DNA of 64,000 nt from Variovorax dokdonensis. GTDB lineage: Bacteria > Pseudomonadota > Gammaproteobacteria > Burkholderiales > Burkholderiaceae_C. Both the position numbers and the translations under genes were made by a program. Position 1 is the first letter of the stretch. Every line of letters starts with the position of its first letter. The notes under the pieces are model-generated. The model was not told where the DNA came from. It was given only the letters and a program-made list of their open reading frames with translations, and did no database searches. Shown in pieces: positions 1-8,101 of this stretch. The stretch spans positions 62,001 to 126,000 of the forward strand of contig NZ_JASZYV010000002.1 of assembly GCF_030316895.1 (NCBI RefSeq). Direction: 5' to 3'.

Positions 1-870
1 CGCGGCGAACGCGAGGCAGCCGGTTGGCTCCACGATCATCTTCATGCGCTCGGCGAAGAAGCGCATGGCTTCCACCAGCTCGGCGTCGCTGGCCGTGTGG
101 ATGTCGTCCACGTCGCGCCGGATGATGTCGAAGGTGTAGTCGCCCAGGTGCTGCGTTTGTGCGCCGTCGGCGATGGTGCGCGGCGTATCGATGTGCACGA
201 TGCGGCCCTCGCGAAAGGAGCGCTGGCCGTCGTTGCCCGCTTCGGGCTCGACGCCGAAGATCTTGCAATCGGGTGCCAGCGCCCGCGCCGCCAGCGCACT
301 GCCCGACAGGAGCCCACCGCCGCCCAGGCAGACGAAGAGGGCGTCCAGCGGTCCGCATTGCTCGATCAATTCCATCGCTGCCGTGCCCTGGCCAGCGATC
401 ACGTGCGGATGGTCGTAGGGCGGGATGAGCGTCAGGCCGCGCTCCTGCGCGAGGCGCTTGCCGATGGCCTCGCGATCTTCGGTGTACCGGTCGTAGTGGA
501 CCACCTCGGCGCCGTAGCCCTTGGTGGCTGCGACCTTGATCGCCGGCGCGTCGTTGGGCATCACGATGGTGGCCGGCATGCCCAGCAACTGGGCCGACAA
601 CGCAATGGCTTGCGCGTGATTGCCCGACGAGAAGGCCACCACGCCGGCCTTTCGCTGCGCCGCGTCGAAGCACGACAGGGCGTTGAAGGCGCCGCGGAAC
701 TTGAAGGCACCCATGCGCTGGAAGTTCTCGCACTTGAAGAAGAACCGAGCGCCGGTTTCGTCATCGAGCAGGCGCGAGGTCAGGCTGGGCGTGCGATGCG
801 CATGGCCGTCGATGCGGCCGGCGGCGGCCACCACGTCAGCATAGGTGGGAGCGGGAAGCTTGGCAGTCAT
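1..870 (-). CDS. PLP-dependent threonine / threo-3-hydroxyaspartate ammonia-lyase family enzyme (3' end outside window)
   Basis: Reading leftward from ATG at 870, 290 codons are visible and the frame is still open at base 1. The protein is a fold-type II PLP enzyme. It shows the ENFQRMGAFKFRGA motif with the Schiff-base lysine at K57, the SSGNHAQA substrate loop, and the glycine-rich phosphate-binding GGGGLLSG. The enzyme deaminates beta-hydroxy amino acids to keto acids in the cytosol. The FQRMGAFKFRGA form is closer to threo-3-hydroxyaspartate dehydratase and serine racemase than to biosynthetic IlvA, and no C-terminal ACT domain can be seen in the part present. The exact substrate is inferred. 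The gene lies 7 bases downstream of topB on the same strand and could be co-transcribed with it. Confidence 0.9.
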   Translation of the reverse strand, partial: MTAKLPAPTYADVVAAAGRIDGHAHRTPSLTSRLLDDETGARFFFKCENFQRMGAFKFRGAFNALSCFDAAQRKAGVVAFSSGNHAQAIALSAQLLGMPATIVMPNDAPAIKVAATKGYGAEVVHYDRYTEDREAIGKRLAQERGLTLIPPYDHPHVIAGQGTAAMELIEQCGPLDALFVCLGGGGLLSGSALAARALAPDCKIFGVEPEAGNDGQRSFREGRIVHIDTPRTIADGAQTQHLGDYTFDIIRRDVDDIHTASDAELVEAMRFFAERMKMIVEPTGCLAFAA

Positions 871-877
871 GGCGCGA

Positions 878-3808
878 TCATCCCAAGTGCTTGCCGACCA
901 CACCGGCCAATTCAAACATGCTGACCTGATCCTTGCCGAACACGGGGCGGAGCTTGTCGTCGGCGTTGATCTTGCGCTTGTCGACCGCATCCTGCAGTCC
1001 GTTGGCCTTGATGTAGTCCCACAGCTTCTTGATCACTTCGGTGCGTGCGACGGGCTCGTTGCCGATCACGGCCGCCAAGGTCGCGTCGGGCTGCAATCTC
1101 GAGGCGGTACTCGTCTTGCGCGGCGCTTTCGCAGCCGCCGTCTTCTTCGCCGCAGGTGCCTTCTTGGCCGCCGGCGCTTTCTTCGCGGCGGCGGCAGGAC
1201 GTGCCGGAGCGCCCTTTCGCGGGGGGAACTTGGAGGCTCGCGGTTCGAACTCGAAGGTCACCTTGCCTTCTTCCGGGTTCCAGACGAGGAAAGCCTTGAA
1301 CGAACGTCGGGTGCGCATCGACACGAACTTGTCGAGCAAGTCGGTCTTTCCGGTGCTCAGCAACTTCTGCACCTGTTCGGTCGACACCGGTTGCGACAGC
1401 ACCACCTTGCCGGTCTTGAAGTCGCAGCTTGGAACGGGTTGTGCGGCCGTGGGGACCGACTTCTCGCACAGGTAGTTGCTGCCCCACTCGAAAACCTTGC
1501 CGCCGCACTTGGGGCAAGGCCCGAGCGCGGTCTGGCCGGCGAAGTCGACCATCTCGCCTGTCTCGGCCGGATCCTTCTCGTCGCCAAAGTCGAACTCCAG
1601 CTTGTAGTTGTGCGCTTCCTCGTCGAAGCGAAGGACGATCTCCGACACGAACGGCCAACCCGCCTTGGAGCGAAAGCCTTCCAGGGGGCCGATGTGCTTG
1701 TCGCGCAGCAGCGCTTCGGCCTCGGCCACCTCGAAGGTGCGCCCTGCCGGCGATTTGCCGAATGAGAAGCCGCATGGCTCCTGTCCGGCCTTGCCCGTGC
1801 AGGCGAAACGGCGATAGTTCTCGCGCACCACGCCGCCGCAATTGGGGCAGGGCGTTTGCAAGGTGGCGTAGTCGCCGGGCACGGAATCGCGGTCGTATTC
1901 CTTGGCCTTCTGGACGATGTGGCGCGTCATCTCGGCGATCTCGCGCATGAACTCATCGCGGCTGAGCTTGCCATGCTCCATCTGCGAAAGCTTGTATTCC
2001 CATTCCCCGGTGAGCTCGGCCTTCGACAGTTCTTCCACGCCCAGCCCGCGCAGCAGCGTCATGAGCTGAAAGGCCTTGGCGGTGGGGATGAGTTCCCGTC
2101 CTTCGCGCAGCATGTACTTCTCGGCCAATAGACCTTCGATGATTGCGGCGCGAGTGGCTGGGGTGCCCAGGCCCTTTTCCTGCATCGCTTCGCGCAATTC
2201 GTCGTCGTTGATCAGCTTGCCGGCGCCTTCCATGGCGCCCAGCAGGGTCGCTTCCGAATAGCGTGCCGGTGGCCTCGTCTTGAGGCCCTTGACGTCGGCC
2301 GACTCGGTGTGCACCTGCTCGCCGTGCCTCACCGGGACCAGGTTCTTGCCGTCCTTCTCGTCGTCTTCGCTCACGGCCTCCTTGCCGTAGATGGCCATCC
2401 AGCCCGGCTTGACCAGCACCTTGCCGTCGGAGCGGAAGGCGTAGTCGCGGCCTTCGCGCGTCACGGTGCTGACGCGGGTGGTGACCTGGAATTCGGCGCT
2501 CGGGAAGAAGACGGACATGAAGCGCCGCACCACGAAGTCGTAGAGCTTCTGCTCAGCGTCGGATAGGCCGCTGGGCGCCTGCAATGTCGGGATGATGGCG
2601 AAGTGGTCCGACACCTTCGCGTTGTCGAAGATGCGCTTGTTCGGCCTCACGTAGTTGCCGGCGACGGCCTGCTTCGCGAAGGGCGCCAGGTGACTCATGC
2701 TGCTGCCGGCCAGCATCTCCATGGTCTGCTTGACCACCGGCAGATAGTCCTCGGGCAGTGCGCGAGAGTCCGTCCGCGGATAGGTCAGCGCCTTGTGCCG
2801 CTCGTAGAGCGATTGCGCCAGCGCCAGCGTGGTCTTGGCTGAAAAGCCGAAGCGGCCGTTGGCCTCGCGCTGCAGCGAGGTCAGGTCGAACAGCATCGGG
2901 CTGGCCTGCGTGGTGGGCTTGCTTTCCTCGGTGACGGTCGCGGGCTGTCCACGTGCGGCTTCGGCCACGGCCAGTGCGTCGCGCTCGTTCCAGATGCGGT
3001 CGGCCCGCTGTTCGGGGTCGGCCTCGCCGTTGGGCAGCAAGGGGGCGTTGCCCTTCTTCCAAGCCGGATCGAACCACTTGCCGGGGTACTGCCCGGCTTC
3101 GGCCTGGAAGGTCGCGTGCACCTCCCAATAGTCGCGGCTGACGAACTTGCGGATCTGCTCTTCACGTTCGACCACCACGGACAGCGTGGGCGTCTGCACG
3201 CGACCCACGGTGGTCAGGAAGAAACCGCCGTCGCGCGAATTGAAGGCGGTCATGGCGCGCGTGCCGTTGATGCCCACCAGCCAGTCCGCCTCGGAGCGCG
3301 AGCGGGCTGCATCGGCCAGCCCCTGCATCTGCCGCTCGGTGCGCAGGCTTTCGAAGCCATCGCGGATTGCCTGCGGGGTCATCGACTGCAGCCAAAGGCG
3401 CTGCACCGGCTTGCCCAAGGGCTTGCTGCCGCCTGCGTATTGCTCGATCAACCGGAAGATCAGTTCGCCTTCGCGGCCCGCGTCGCAGGCGTTGACAAGG
3501 GCCGTGACGTCCTTGCGCTTGGCCTGCCGCACGACGGCGTTCAGGCGCGTCTTGGTCTTCTCGACCGGCTTGAGGTCGAAGCGCGGCGGAATCACCGGCA
3601 GGTTGGCAAAGCTCCACTTGCCGCGCTTGACGTCGAACTCCTCTGGCGCCTGGATCTCCACCAGGTGGCCGACGGCGCTGGTCACCACGTACGTGTCGTT
3701 CTCGAAATGCTCGTCGTGCTTGTCGAACTTGCCTGCCACCGGCGTGAGGGCGCGCACGATGTCCTGTGCCACCGACGGCTTTTCCGCAATCACCAATGTC
3801 TTTGTCAT
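878..3808 (-). CDS. topB: DNA topoisomerase III with C-terminal Ala/Lys-rich linker and SWIB domain
   Basis: Type IA topoisomerase of 976 residues that relaxes or decatenates DNA through a transient tyrosyl-DNA link. The TOPRIM domain opens the protein (VIAEKPSVAQ, then NACDAGREGELI), and the catalytic tyrosine is Y343 in LTYPRTDSR. Two cysteine-rich zinc-ribbon-like segments follow (CPNCGG..., CPKCGG...). An Ala/Lys-rich, histone-H1-like linker occupies about residues 865-900, and the last roughly 70 residues match the SWIB/MDM2 fold (VARTEVIKKLWDYIK, then INADDKLRPVFG). The start was set at MTKTLVIAEKP (3808), because the upstream in-frame residues precede the conserved TOPRIM start, and a GAGAGAG tract lies just before it. 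SWIB fusions to topoisomerases are known in Chlamydia (TopA). Here the gene is divergent from a SET-domain gene. Confidence 0.95.
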   Translation of the reverse strand: MTKTLVIAEKPSVAQDIVRALTPVAGKFDKHDEHFENDTYVVTSAVGHLVEIQAPEEFDVKRGKWSFANLPVIPPRFDLKPVEKTKTRLNAVVRQAKRKDVTALVNACDAGREGELIFRLIEQYAGGSKPLGKPVQRLWLQSMTPQAIRDGFESLRTERQMQGLADAARSRSEADWLVGINGTRAMTAFNSRDGGFFLTTVGRVQTPTLSVVVEREEQIRKFVSRDYWEVHATFQAEAGQYPGKWFDPAWKKGNAPLLPNGEADPEQRADRIWNERDALAVAEAARGQPATVTEESKPTTQASPMLFDLTSLQREANGRFGFSAKTTLALAQSLYERHKALTYPRTDSRALPEDYLPVVKQTMEMLAGSSMSHLAPFAKQAVAGNYVRPNKRIFDNAKVSDHFAIIPTLQAPSGLSDAEQKLYDFVVRRFMSVFFPSAEFQVTTRVSTVTREGRDYAFRSDGKVLVKPGWMAIYGKEAVSEDDEKDGKNLVPVRHGEQVHTESADVKGLKTRPPARYSEATLLGAMEGAGKLINDDELREAMQEKGLGTPATRAAIIEGLLAEKYMLREGRELIPTAKAFQLMTLLRGLGVEELSKAELTGEWEYKLSQMEHGKLSRDEFMREIAEMTRHIVQKAKEYDRDSVPGDYATLQTPCPNCGGVVRENYRRFACTGKAGQEPCGFSFGKSPAGRTFEVAEAEALLRDKHIGPLEGFRSKAGWPFVSEIVLRFDEEAHNYKLEFDFGDEKDPAETGEMVDFAGQTALGPCPKCGGKVFEWGSNYLCEKSVPTAAQPVPSCDFKTGKVVLSQPVSTEQVQKLLSTGKTDLLDKFVSMRTRRSFKAFLVWNPEEGKVTFEFEPRASKFPPRKGAPARPAAAAKKAPAAKKAPAAKKTAAAKAPRKTSTASRLQPDATLAAVIGNEPVARTEVIKKLWDYIKANGLQDAVDKRKINADDKLRPVFGKDQVSMFELAGVVGKHLG

Positions 3809-3834
3809 GTGTGCTCTCTCTACAATCAGTCGGT

Positions 3835-3870
3835 CACGCACGCGTGCGCACATGCATGTACGCGCGCGCG
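3835..3870. repeat. 36-bp perfect alternating pyrimidine-purine tract (candidate Z-DNA) in the topB/SET divergent promoter region
   Basis: Every base from 3835 to 3870 alternates pyrimidine and purine, and the tract ends in five CG steps (3861-3870). It includes two perfect palindromes, CGCACGCGTGCG (3837-3848) and ACATGCATGT (3850-3859). It lies 27 bases from the topB start and 31 bases from the SET start, so it fills most of the shared regulatory gap. Such tracts flip to the left-handed Z form under negative supercoiling. A regulatory role for topB is inference. Confidence 0.85.
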
Positions 3871-3901
3871 GGCCTTTTATTCAAACTACCAGACTTCGCC
3901 G

Positions 3902-4477
3902 ATGGCATCCAAATCCACCCCGAACAGCAGTCGCCGAATCCAGATGCGACGCTCGCCCGTCCACGGCAACGGCGTGTTCGCTGCCCAAGACCTGGCCGCC
4001 GGCGAAACGCTGATCGAATACAAGGGCGAAGTGATCGACTGGCCCGAGGCCCTGCGCCGCCATCCGCACGATCCATCCCAACCCAATCACACGTTCTACT
4101 TCCACATCGACAACGACAACGTCATCGATGGCGGGGTCAAGGGAAACATCGCGAAGTGGATCAACCACTCGTGCGATCCCAATTGCGAAGCCGACGAGCA
4201 GGACGGGCGTATTTTCATCAAGGCCCTGCGCGACATCGCCGCCGGGGAAGAATTGAACTATGACTACGGCCTGATCATCGACGACGAAGAGTACACGCCC
4301 GAACTGTTGGCCGAATTCCCCTGCTGGTGCGGGGCAGAGGCTTGCCGTGGCACCCTGCTTTCGCCGCGCGAGGACGAGGACGAGGACAAGAAGAAAAAGA
4401 AGAAGAAAAAGAAGGCCAGGGCAAAGGCCAAGGCAAAGGCGAAGGACAAGAAGAAGTCGGCCAAGAAGAAGGACTGA
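3902..4477 (+). CDS. SET-domain protein-lysine methyltransferase with poly-Lys/Ala tail
   Basis: Protein of 191 residues carrying a complete SET domain: HGNGVFA near the N-terminus, the SAM-binding knot N88-H89-S90-C91 in WINHSCDPNC, and ELNYDYG with the catalytic-type Y120/Y122. A post-SET cysteine cluster (CWCGAEACRG) follows. After about residue 155 comes an acidic patch and then a tail made almost only of lysine and alanine. SET enzymes methylate lysine side chains using S-adenosylmethionine. Bacterial members include Chlamydia NUE and Legionella RomA, whose targets are histones or histone-like proteins, but the target here is unknown. No strong Shine-Dalgarno site is visible before ATG 3902, which was chosen because the N-terminus fits the family. 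birA follows after 6 bases, suggesting one transcript. Confidence 0.92.
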   Translation: MASKSTPNSSRRIQMRRSPVHGNGVFAAQDLAAGETLIEYKGEVIDWPEALRRHPHDPSQPNHTFYFHIDNDNVIDGGVKGNIAKWINHSCDPNCEADEQDGRIFIKALRDIAAGEELNYDYGLIIDDEEYTPELLAEFPCWCGAEACRGTLLSPREDEDEDKKKKKKKKKARAKAKAKAKDKKKSAKKKD

Positions 4478-4483
4478 TTTCGC

Positions 4484-5305
4484 ATGTCCGCCGCCGACTG
4501 GCCCATGGCTGAACTCGAGGCGCAACTGGCTTCGGTGCTCCCGGGTTGCCGCGCGGAGCATCTGGCCGAAGTCGATTCGACCAACACCGAGTTGATGCGG
4601 CGCGCCCGTTCGGGCGTCGCCGGGCCTGTGCTCCTGGTGGCCGATCGCCAGACCGCCGGCAGGGGGCGCATGGGGCGCTCCTGGCAAAGCGCCATCGGCG
4701 CGGCCGATCCCGCATCGCTCACCTTTTCGCTGGGGCTGCCGCTGGCACCCAAAGAGTGGTCCGGCCTGTCTCTGGCGGTCGGCGTTGCGCTGGCCGATTG
4801 CCTGGATCCGGATGGCCGCGCCAGCGTGTCGCTCAAATGGCCCAATGATCTCTGGGTCGAAGGCCGGAAGCTTGGGGGCATCCTGGTCGAGACCGCATCG
4901 TCCGCGCAGGGCGGACAGGGCAATGCGCGGGAGCGGCACGTCGTCATCGGCGCGGGCATCAACATCGCCAAGCGGCCGGGTGACGGCATGCGCACGCCTC
5001 CGGCTTGCGTTCACGAATGGCAGCCCCAGGCAACTGCGCCCGAAGTCCTGCTGAGCTTGGCAGCGCCGTTGCTCAGGTCCGTGCTGGAGTTCGCCGAGGC
5101 CGGCTTCGGTCCGCTGGCAGAACGCTTTGCAAGACGCGATGCCTTGCGTGGTCACGAAGTCGCGTTGAGCGACGGACGGACGGGCCGCTGCGAGGGCGTC
5201 GGGCCGGGCGGCGAACTGCGCGTTCGCACCGGCGACGGGGTGCAGGCCATCACCAGCGCCGAAGTGAGTGTGCGGCCGAGCGAGAGTCGGGCCAACTTCT
5301 CTTGA
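4484..5305 (+). CDS. birA: Biotin--[acetyl-CoA-carboxylase] ligase (monofunctional)
   Basis: Protein of 273 residues that activates biotin with ATP to biotinyl-AMP and transfers it to the carboxyl-carrier lysine of acetyl-CoA carboxylase in the cytosol. The biotin/AMP-binding loop GRGRMGRSW and the LKWPNDLW motif are both present, and a C-terminal SH3-like BPL_C segment follows. There is no N-terminal helix-turn-helix, so unlike E. coli BirA it should not act as a repressor. It starts 6 bases after the SET gene, and a small membrane-protein gene begins 10 bases after its stop. A second possible start (ATG 4505) lies seven codons in. Confidence 0.95.
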   Translation: MSAADWPMAELEAQLASVLPGCRAEHLAEVDSTNTELMRRARSGVAGPVLLVADRQTAGRGRMGRSWQSAIGAADPASLTFSLGLPLAPKEWSGLSLAVGVALADCLDPDGRASVSLKWPNDLWVEGRKLGGILVETASSAQGGQGNARERHVVIGAGINIAKRPGDGMRTPPACVHEWQPQATAPEVLLSLAAPLLRSVLEFAEAGFGPLAERFARRDALRGHEVALSDGRTGRCEGVGPGGELRVRTGDGVQAITSAEVSVRPSESRANFS

Positions 5306-5315
5306 AAAGACTCTG

Positions 5316-5546
5316 ATGCGCCTTCTTCTTCTCGTCCTCGTACTGGCCAACGGCATCTATTTCGCGTGGTCGCACGGCGGCCTGGCCGCGTTCGGCTTTG
5401 CGCCGGCGTCGCTCGCTGAGCGCGAGCCGCAACGGATGTCCCAACAGATCCGGCCGCAGGCGCTGGTGATTCGCAACGACGCAAAGGCCAGCCCCGCGCC
5501 CTCTGAATCGCCTAGCGGCTCCGCTCCAGCTCGAAGCGCACCGTGA
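5316..5546 (+). CDS. Small single-pass membrane protein, probably a SPOR-protein N-terminus without the SPOR domain
   Basis: Predicted protein of 76 residues. It has an N-terminal hydrophobic helix (MRLLLLVLVLANGIYFAW) followed by a polar, Pro/Ser-rich tail. The N-terminus, including QQIRPQAL, looks like the anchor segment of the SPOR-domain proteins that often follow birA in Comamonadaceae (recollection of family context, not a search). Here the frame stops before any SPOR domain. The last 35 bases overlap the 3' end of the sensor-kinase gene on the other strand. It could be a truncated gene or a naturally short version, and no function can be assigned. Confidence 0.6.
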   Translation: MRLLLLVLVLANGIYFAWSHGGLAAFGFAPASLAEREPQRMSQQIRPQALVIRNDAKASPAPSESPSGSAPARSAP

Positions 5547-6957
5547 AGCGCGCCCCCGGCGGCTGGCGACCGGGATGCGCGTCTTCGAGGCTCACTTGCG
5601 CGTCGTGCCGCGCAGCGATCTCGCGAACGATGGGCAGCCCAAGCCCTGAGCCGTCGGCCTCGTTGCCCAGCACGCGGTAGAAGGGCTCGAAGATCAACTC
5701 GCGATCCGGCCCGGCAATGCCCGCGCCGTTGTCTTCGACCTGCAGCAGCAACACCTTGCCGAACGGGTCGGCCAATACGCGCACGGTGATCACGCCGGGT
5801 TGATCGGCAGAAGATGGCGTGTACGCAATGGCGTTGTCCAGCAGATTGCGCACCAGTTCCTTGAGCAGCGTCGGGTGCCCTTGCAGTTGCGCGCCGGGCA
5901 CGCCGGGCTGAACGCCGTCGTAGCCCAGGTCGATTCTCCTGTCGAGCGCGCGAGGCACGGCTTCTCGCACCACCTCGATGGCCAGGCGCGCCAAGTCGCA
6001 CGGCATGGGCGCCAGCGCTCCGATGCCACCTTCTGCCCGCGCAAGAGAGAGCAGTTGGTTGACCGTGTGCGTGGCCCGGATGCTGGAGCGGCCGATGTGC
6101 TTGAGCGACTGCTTGAGCTCGTCTTCGTTCGCGCCGTCGCGCAATGCCAGATCGGCCTGCATCCGCAGCCCAGCCAGTGGCGTCTTGAGTTGGTGCGCCG
6201 CGTCTGCCAGGAAGCGCTTTTGCGTGGCAAGCGTTTCCTTCAGCTTGGTCAGCAGTCCGTTGACCGACATCACCAGCGGCGCCACTTCCACCGGCACCTG
6301 ACTGTCGTCGAGTGGGCTCAAGTCGTCCGGCCTGCGCTCGCGGATGCGGTCTTCCAGTTCCGAGAGCGGCTTGATGCCCCGCACCAACGCGAGCCAGATC
6401 AGAAGGATGGCCAGAGGCAGGATGGCGAACTGCGGCAACAGCACGCCCTTGATGATCTCTGCGGCCAGCACGCGCTGCTTTTCGCGTGTTTCCGCAACCT
6501 GGATCTGCACACGCAGCGGGGCGCCGTCCACGCCATTGAAAGTCACCCATGTGGCGGCCACCCGCACTGTCTGGCCGCGCATGGTGTCGTCGCGCAGGAC
6601 CACGTCACCCGGGTTGTCCGCCTCGTCGAGCGCCTTGGGCAGGTCTGCATCGCCTCCGAGCAATTGCCCGTCCGCGCCGAGCACCTGGTAATAGACATGG
6701 TCTGTATCGTCGGCGCGAAGAAATTCGCTGGCCGCTTGTGGAAGACGGAACTGCATCAGTCCGTCCTGGTAGCTCACCAGCCTGGCCAGGGTCTGCGCGT
6801 TGAACTGCAGCGTCCGGTCGAATGGCCGGTTGGCGATGCCCTGCGCCACCAGCCAGGTCATGCCGATGCTCACGGGCACCAGCAAGAGCAAGGGGGTGAG
6901 CATCCAGTCGAGGATCTCGCCAAACAGAGAGCGCTGGCCGTGCTGGAAGAGTCTCAA
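5512..6957 (-). CDS. TctE/QseC-type sensor histidine kinase
   Basis: Membrane sensor kinase of 481 residues. A first transmembrane helix lies near residues 17-40 (LTPLLLLVPVSIGMTWLVA) and is followed by a periplasmic 2CSK_N-like sensing region. A second transmembrane segment lies near residue 175, then a HAMP-like linker. The H-box is FLADAAHQLKTPLAGLR with phospho-acceptor H255. The N-box (NLLDNAIAYT), DNGAGI and GSGLGLPIV ATP-binding motifs are intact. It autophosphorylates and passes phosphate to an OmpR-type regulator, most likely the gene at 8102-8776 on the same strand. TctE homologues sense tricarboxylates, but the ligand here is unknown. The pair is separated by an opposing lipoprotein gene. 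Confidence 0.93.
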   Translation of the reverse strand: MRLFQHGQRSLFGEILDWMLTPLLLLVPVSIGMTWLVAQGIANRPFDRTLQFNAQTLARLVSYQDGLMQFRLPQAASEFLRADDTDHVYYQVLGADGQLLGGDADLPKALDEADNPGDVVLRDDTMRGQTVRVAATWVTFNGVDGAPLRVQIQVAETREKQRVLAAEIIKGVLLPQFAILPLAILLIWLALVRGIKPLSELEDRIRERRPDDLSPLDDSQVPVEVAPLVMSVNGLLTKLKETLATQKRFLADAAHQLKTPLAGLRMQADLALRDGANEDELKQSLKHIGRSSIRATHTVNQLLSLARAEGGIGALAPMPCDLARLAIEVVREAVPRALDRRIDLGYDGVQPGVPGAQLQGHPTLLKELVRNLLDNAIAYTPSSADQPGVITVRVLADPFGKVLLLQVEDNGAGIAGPDRELIFEPFYRVLGNEADGSGLGLPIVREIAARHDAQVSLEDAHPGRQPPGARFTVRFELERSR

Positions 6958-7111
6958 GTGAAGTAGTCCTCAAAGTTTGCGCGGCGCGTGACATTCACGG
7001 CCGATTCCGAACGCAGTTGCCGAATCGTCTTTGAATCTTTGTCGACCTCCTGGGCTATCTTCGCCGCGGGTCAAACGCAACCCGATAACAAAACCCAGGG
7101 AGTTAACAATC

Positions 7112-8089
7112 ATGAATTCTGCATTCGGCGTGCCGCCGCGTGGCCGCGCATTTCCTCTTAGTGTCTTGACGGGCGCCGTCGCGGCCATCGTGCTGACGGC
7201 TTGCGGCGGGGGAGGGGGCGGCGGAACGACCTCGACCACGACCGCACGAAGCGTGCCCTCGACGGTTTCGACCAACAACAACGCGTCGACACCCAAAGCC
7301 CCGAGCGCCACGCAAACCGACGACCCCAAATATGCCGCCGTGGCGGGCAGCGAGCCCATGCCCTCGCTCAGCGAGCCGCAAGCGGGCTCAACCGCGGCCG
7401 TTGGCAATGGCTACGAAGGGATCTACATCAGAGACTTCGGTGACACGGTGCAGTTGGCTTTCATCGGGCCCGACAACAGCGTTCTGTCGCAGCGTGGCAA
7501 GTCGTGGTTCTGGGGTGCGCTGGACGTTCGGGGACAGGCCTGGACGTTCAAGTCTGAGTCCGTAGGCACGGAGGACGGCACAACCCTCGATTCATTGATC
7601 GGCTCGGGCACTTTCGAAACGAAGAGCTCGATGTCCGGGCGCTACAACTTCGAAGGCGGAGTTTCGAACGTCTGGGGCCCCATCAAATACACCTACGAAA
7701 ACGCATTGGCGGTCGACCAGTCGAGCGTGGCTGGATCGTGGGGCGTGCGGGATGCGGACGGCATGTCGTTCACCGTGGATGCGACGGGCGCCCTCAAGGG
7801 CAAGACCACTGGCACGAACTACGGCGTTTGCGAGCTGAGCGGCGCCTTGGTGCAGCGCGAGCCGGGCACGAAGAAAAACCTCTATTCGCTCGAGCTGAAA
7901 GGGGTGAACGCCGCCACCGGCGATCAGCCCGCTTGCCTGATTGACAAGGCACCCTTCAAGGGAAGCGCATTCATCGGGCTGGTGCCGGCAGGGAAGTACA
8001 ACTCGAACGGCTATTTCCGTGTGCTTGTGGGCTTGGTCAACACCGAAGGACACGCCCGATTCATGGTTGCACTCGATCGTCAACGCTGA
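7112..8089 (+). CDS. Predicted lipoprotein of unknown function
   Basis: Protein of 325 residues with a lipoprotein signal: a hydrophobic stretch then LTAC, with the lipidated cysteine at C31, followed by a run of glycines and a Thr/Ser/Pro-rich spacer to about residue 90. The rest is a beta-rich-looking domain with repeated Gly-Xaa-aromatic patterns (SLIGSGTFETKSS, GRYNFEGGVSNVWG). I do not recognise the family. ATG 7112 was chosen because a good ribosome site (CAGGGAG) lies before it and the signal peptide starts there. It sits on the plus strand between the response-regulator and kinase genes, so it may be a target or accessory of that system (inference). Confidence 0.85.
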   Translation: MNSAFGVPPRGRAFPLSVLTGAVAAIVLTACGGGGGGGTTSTTTARSVPSTVSTNNNASTPKAPSATQTDDPKYAAVAGSEPMPSLSEPQAGSTAAVGNGYEGIYIRDFGDTVQLAFIGPDNSVLSQRGKSWFWGALDVRGQAWTFKSESVGTEDGTTLDSLIGSGTFETKSSMSGRYNFEGGVSNVWGPIKYTYENALAVDQSSVAGSWGVRDADGMSFTVDATGALKGKTTGTNYGVCELSGALVQREPGTKKNLYSLELKGVNAATGDQPACLIDKAPFKGSAFIGLVPAGKYNSNGYFRVLVGLVNTEGHARFMVALDRQR

Positions 8090-8101
8090 CATCACGGGCT
8101 G

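Noticed and set aside
3881..5356. 491-codon minus-strand frame across SET, birA and the small membrane gene
   Set aside because: The plus-strand genes have strong family motifs; this frame only shows leucine and proline runs complementary to the lysine-rich tail.
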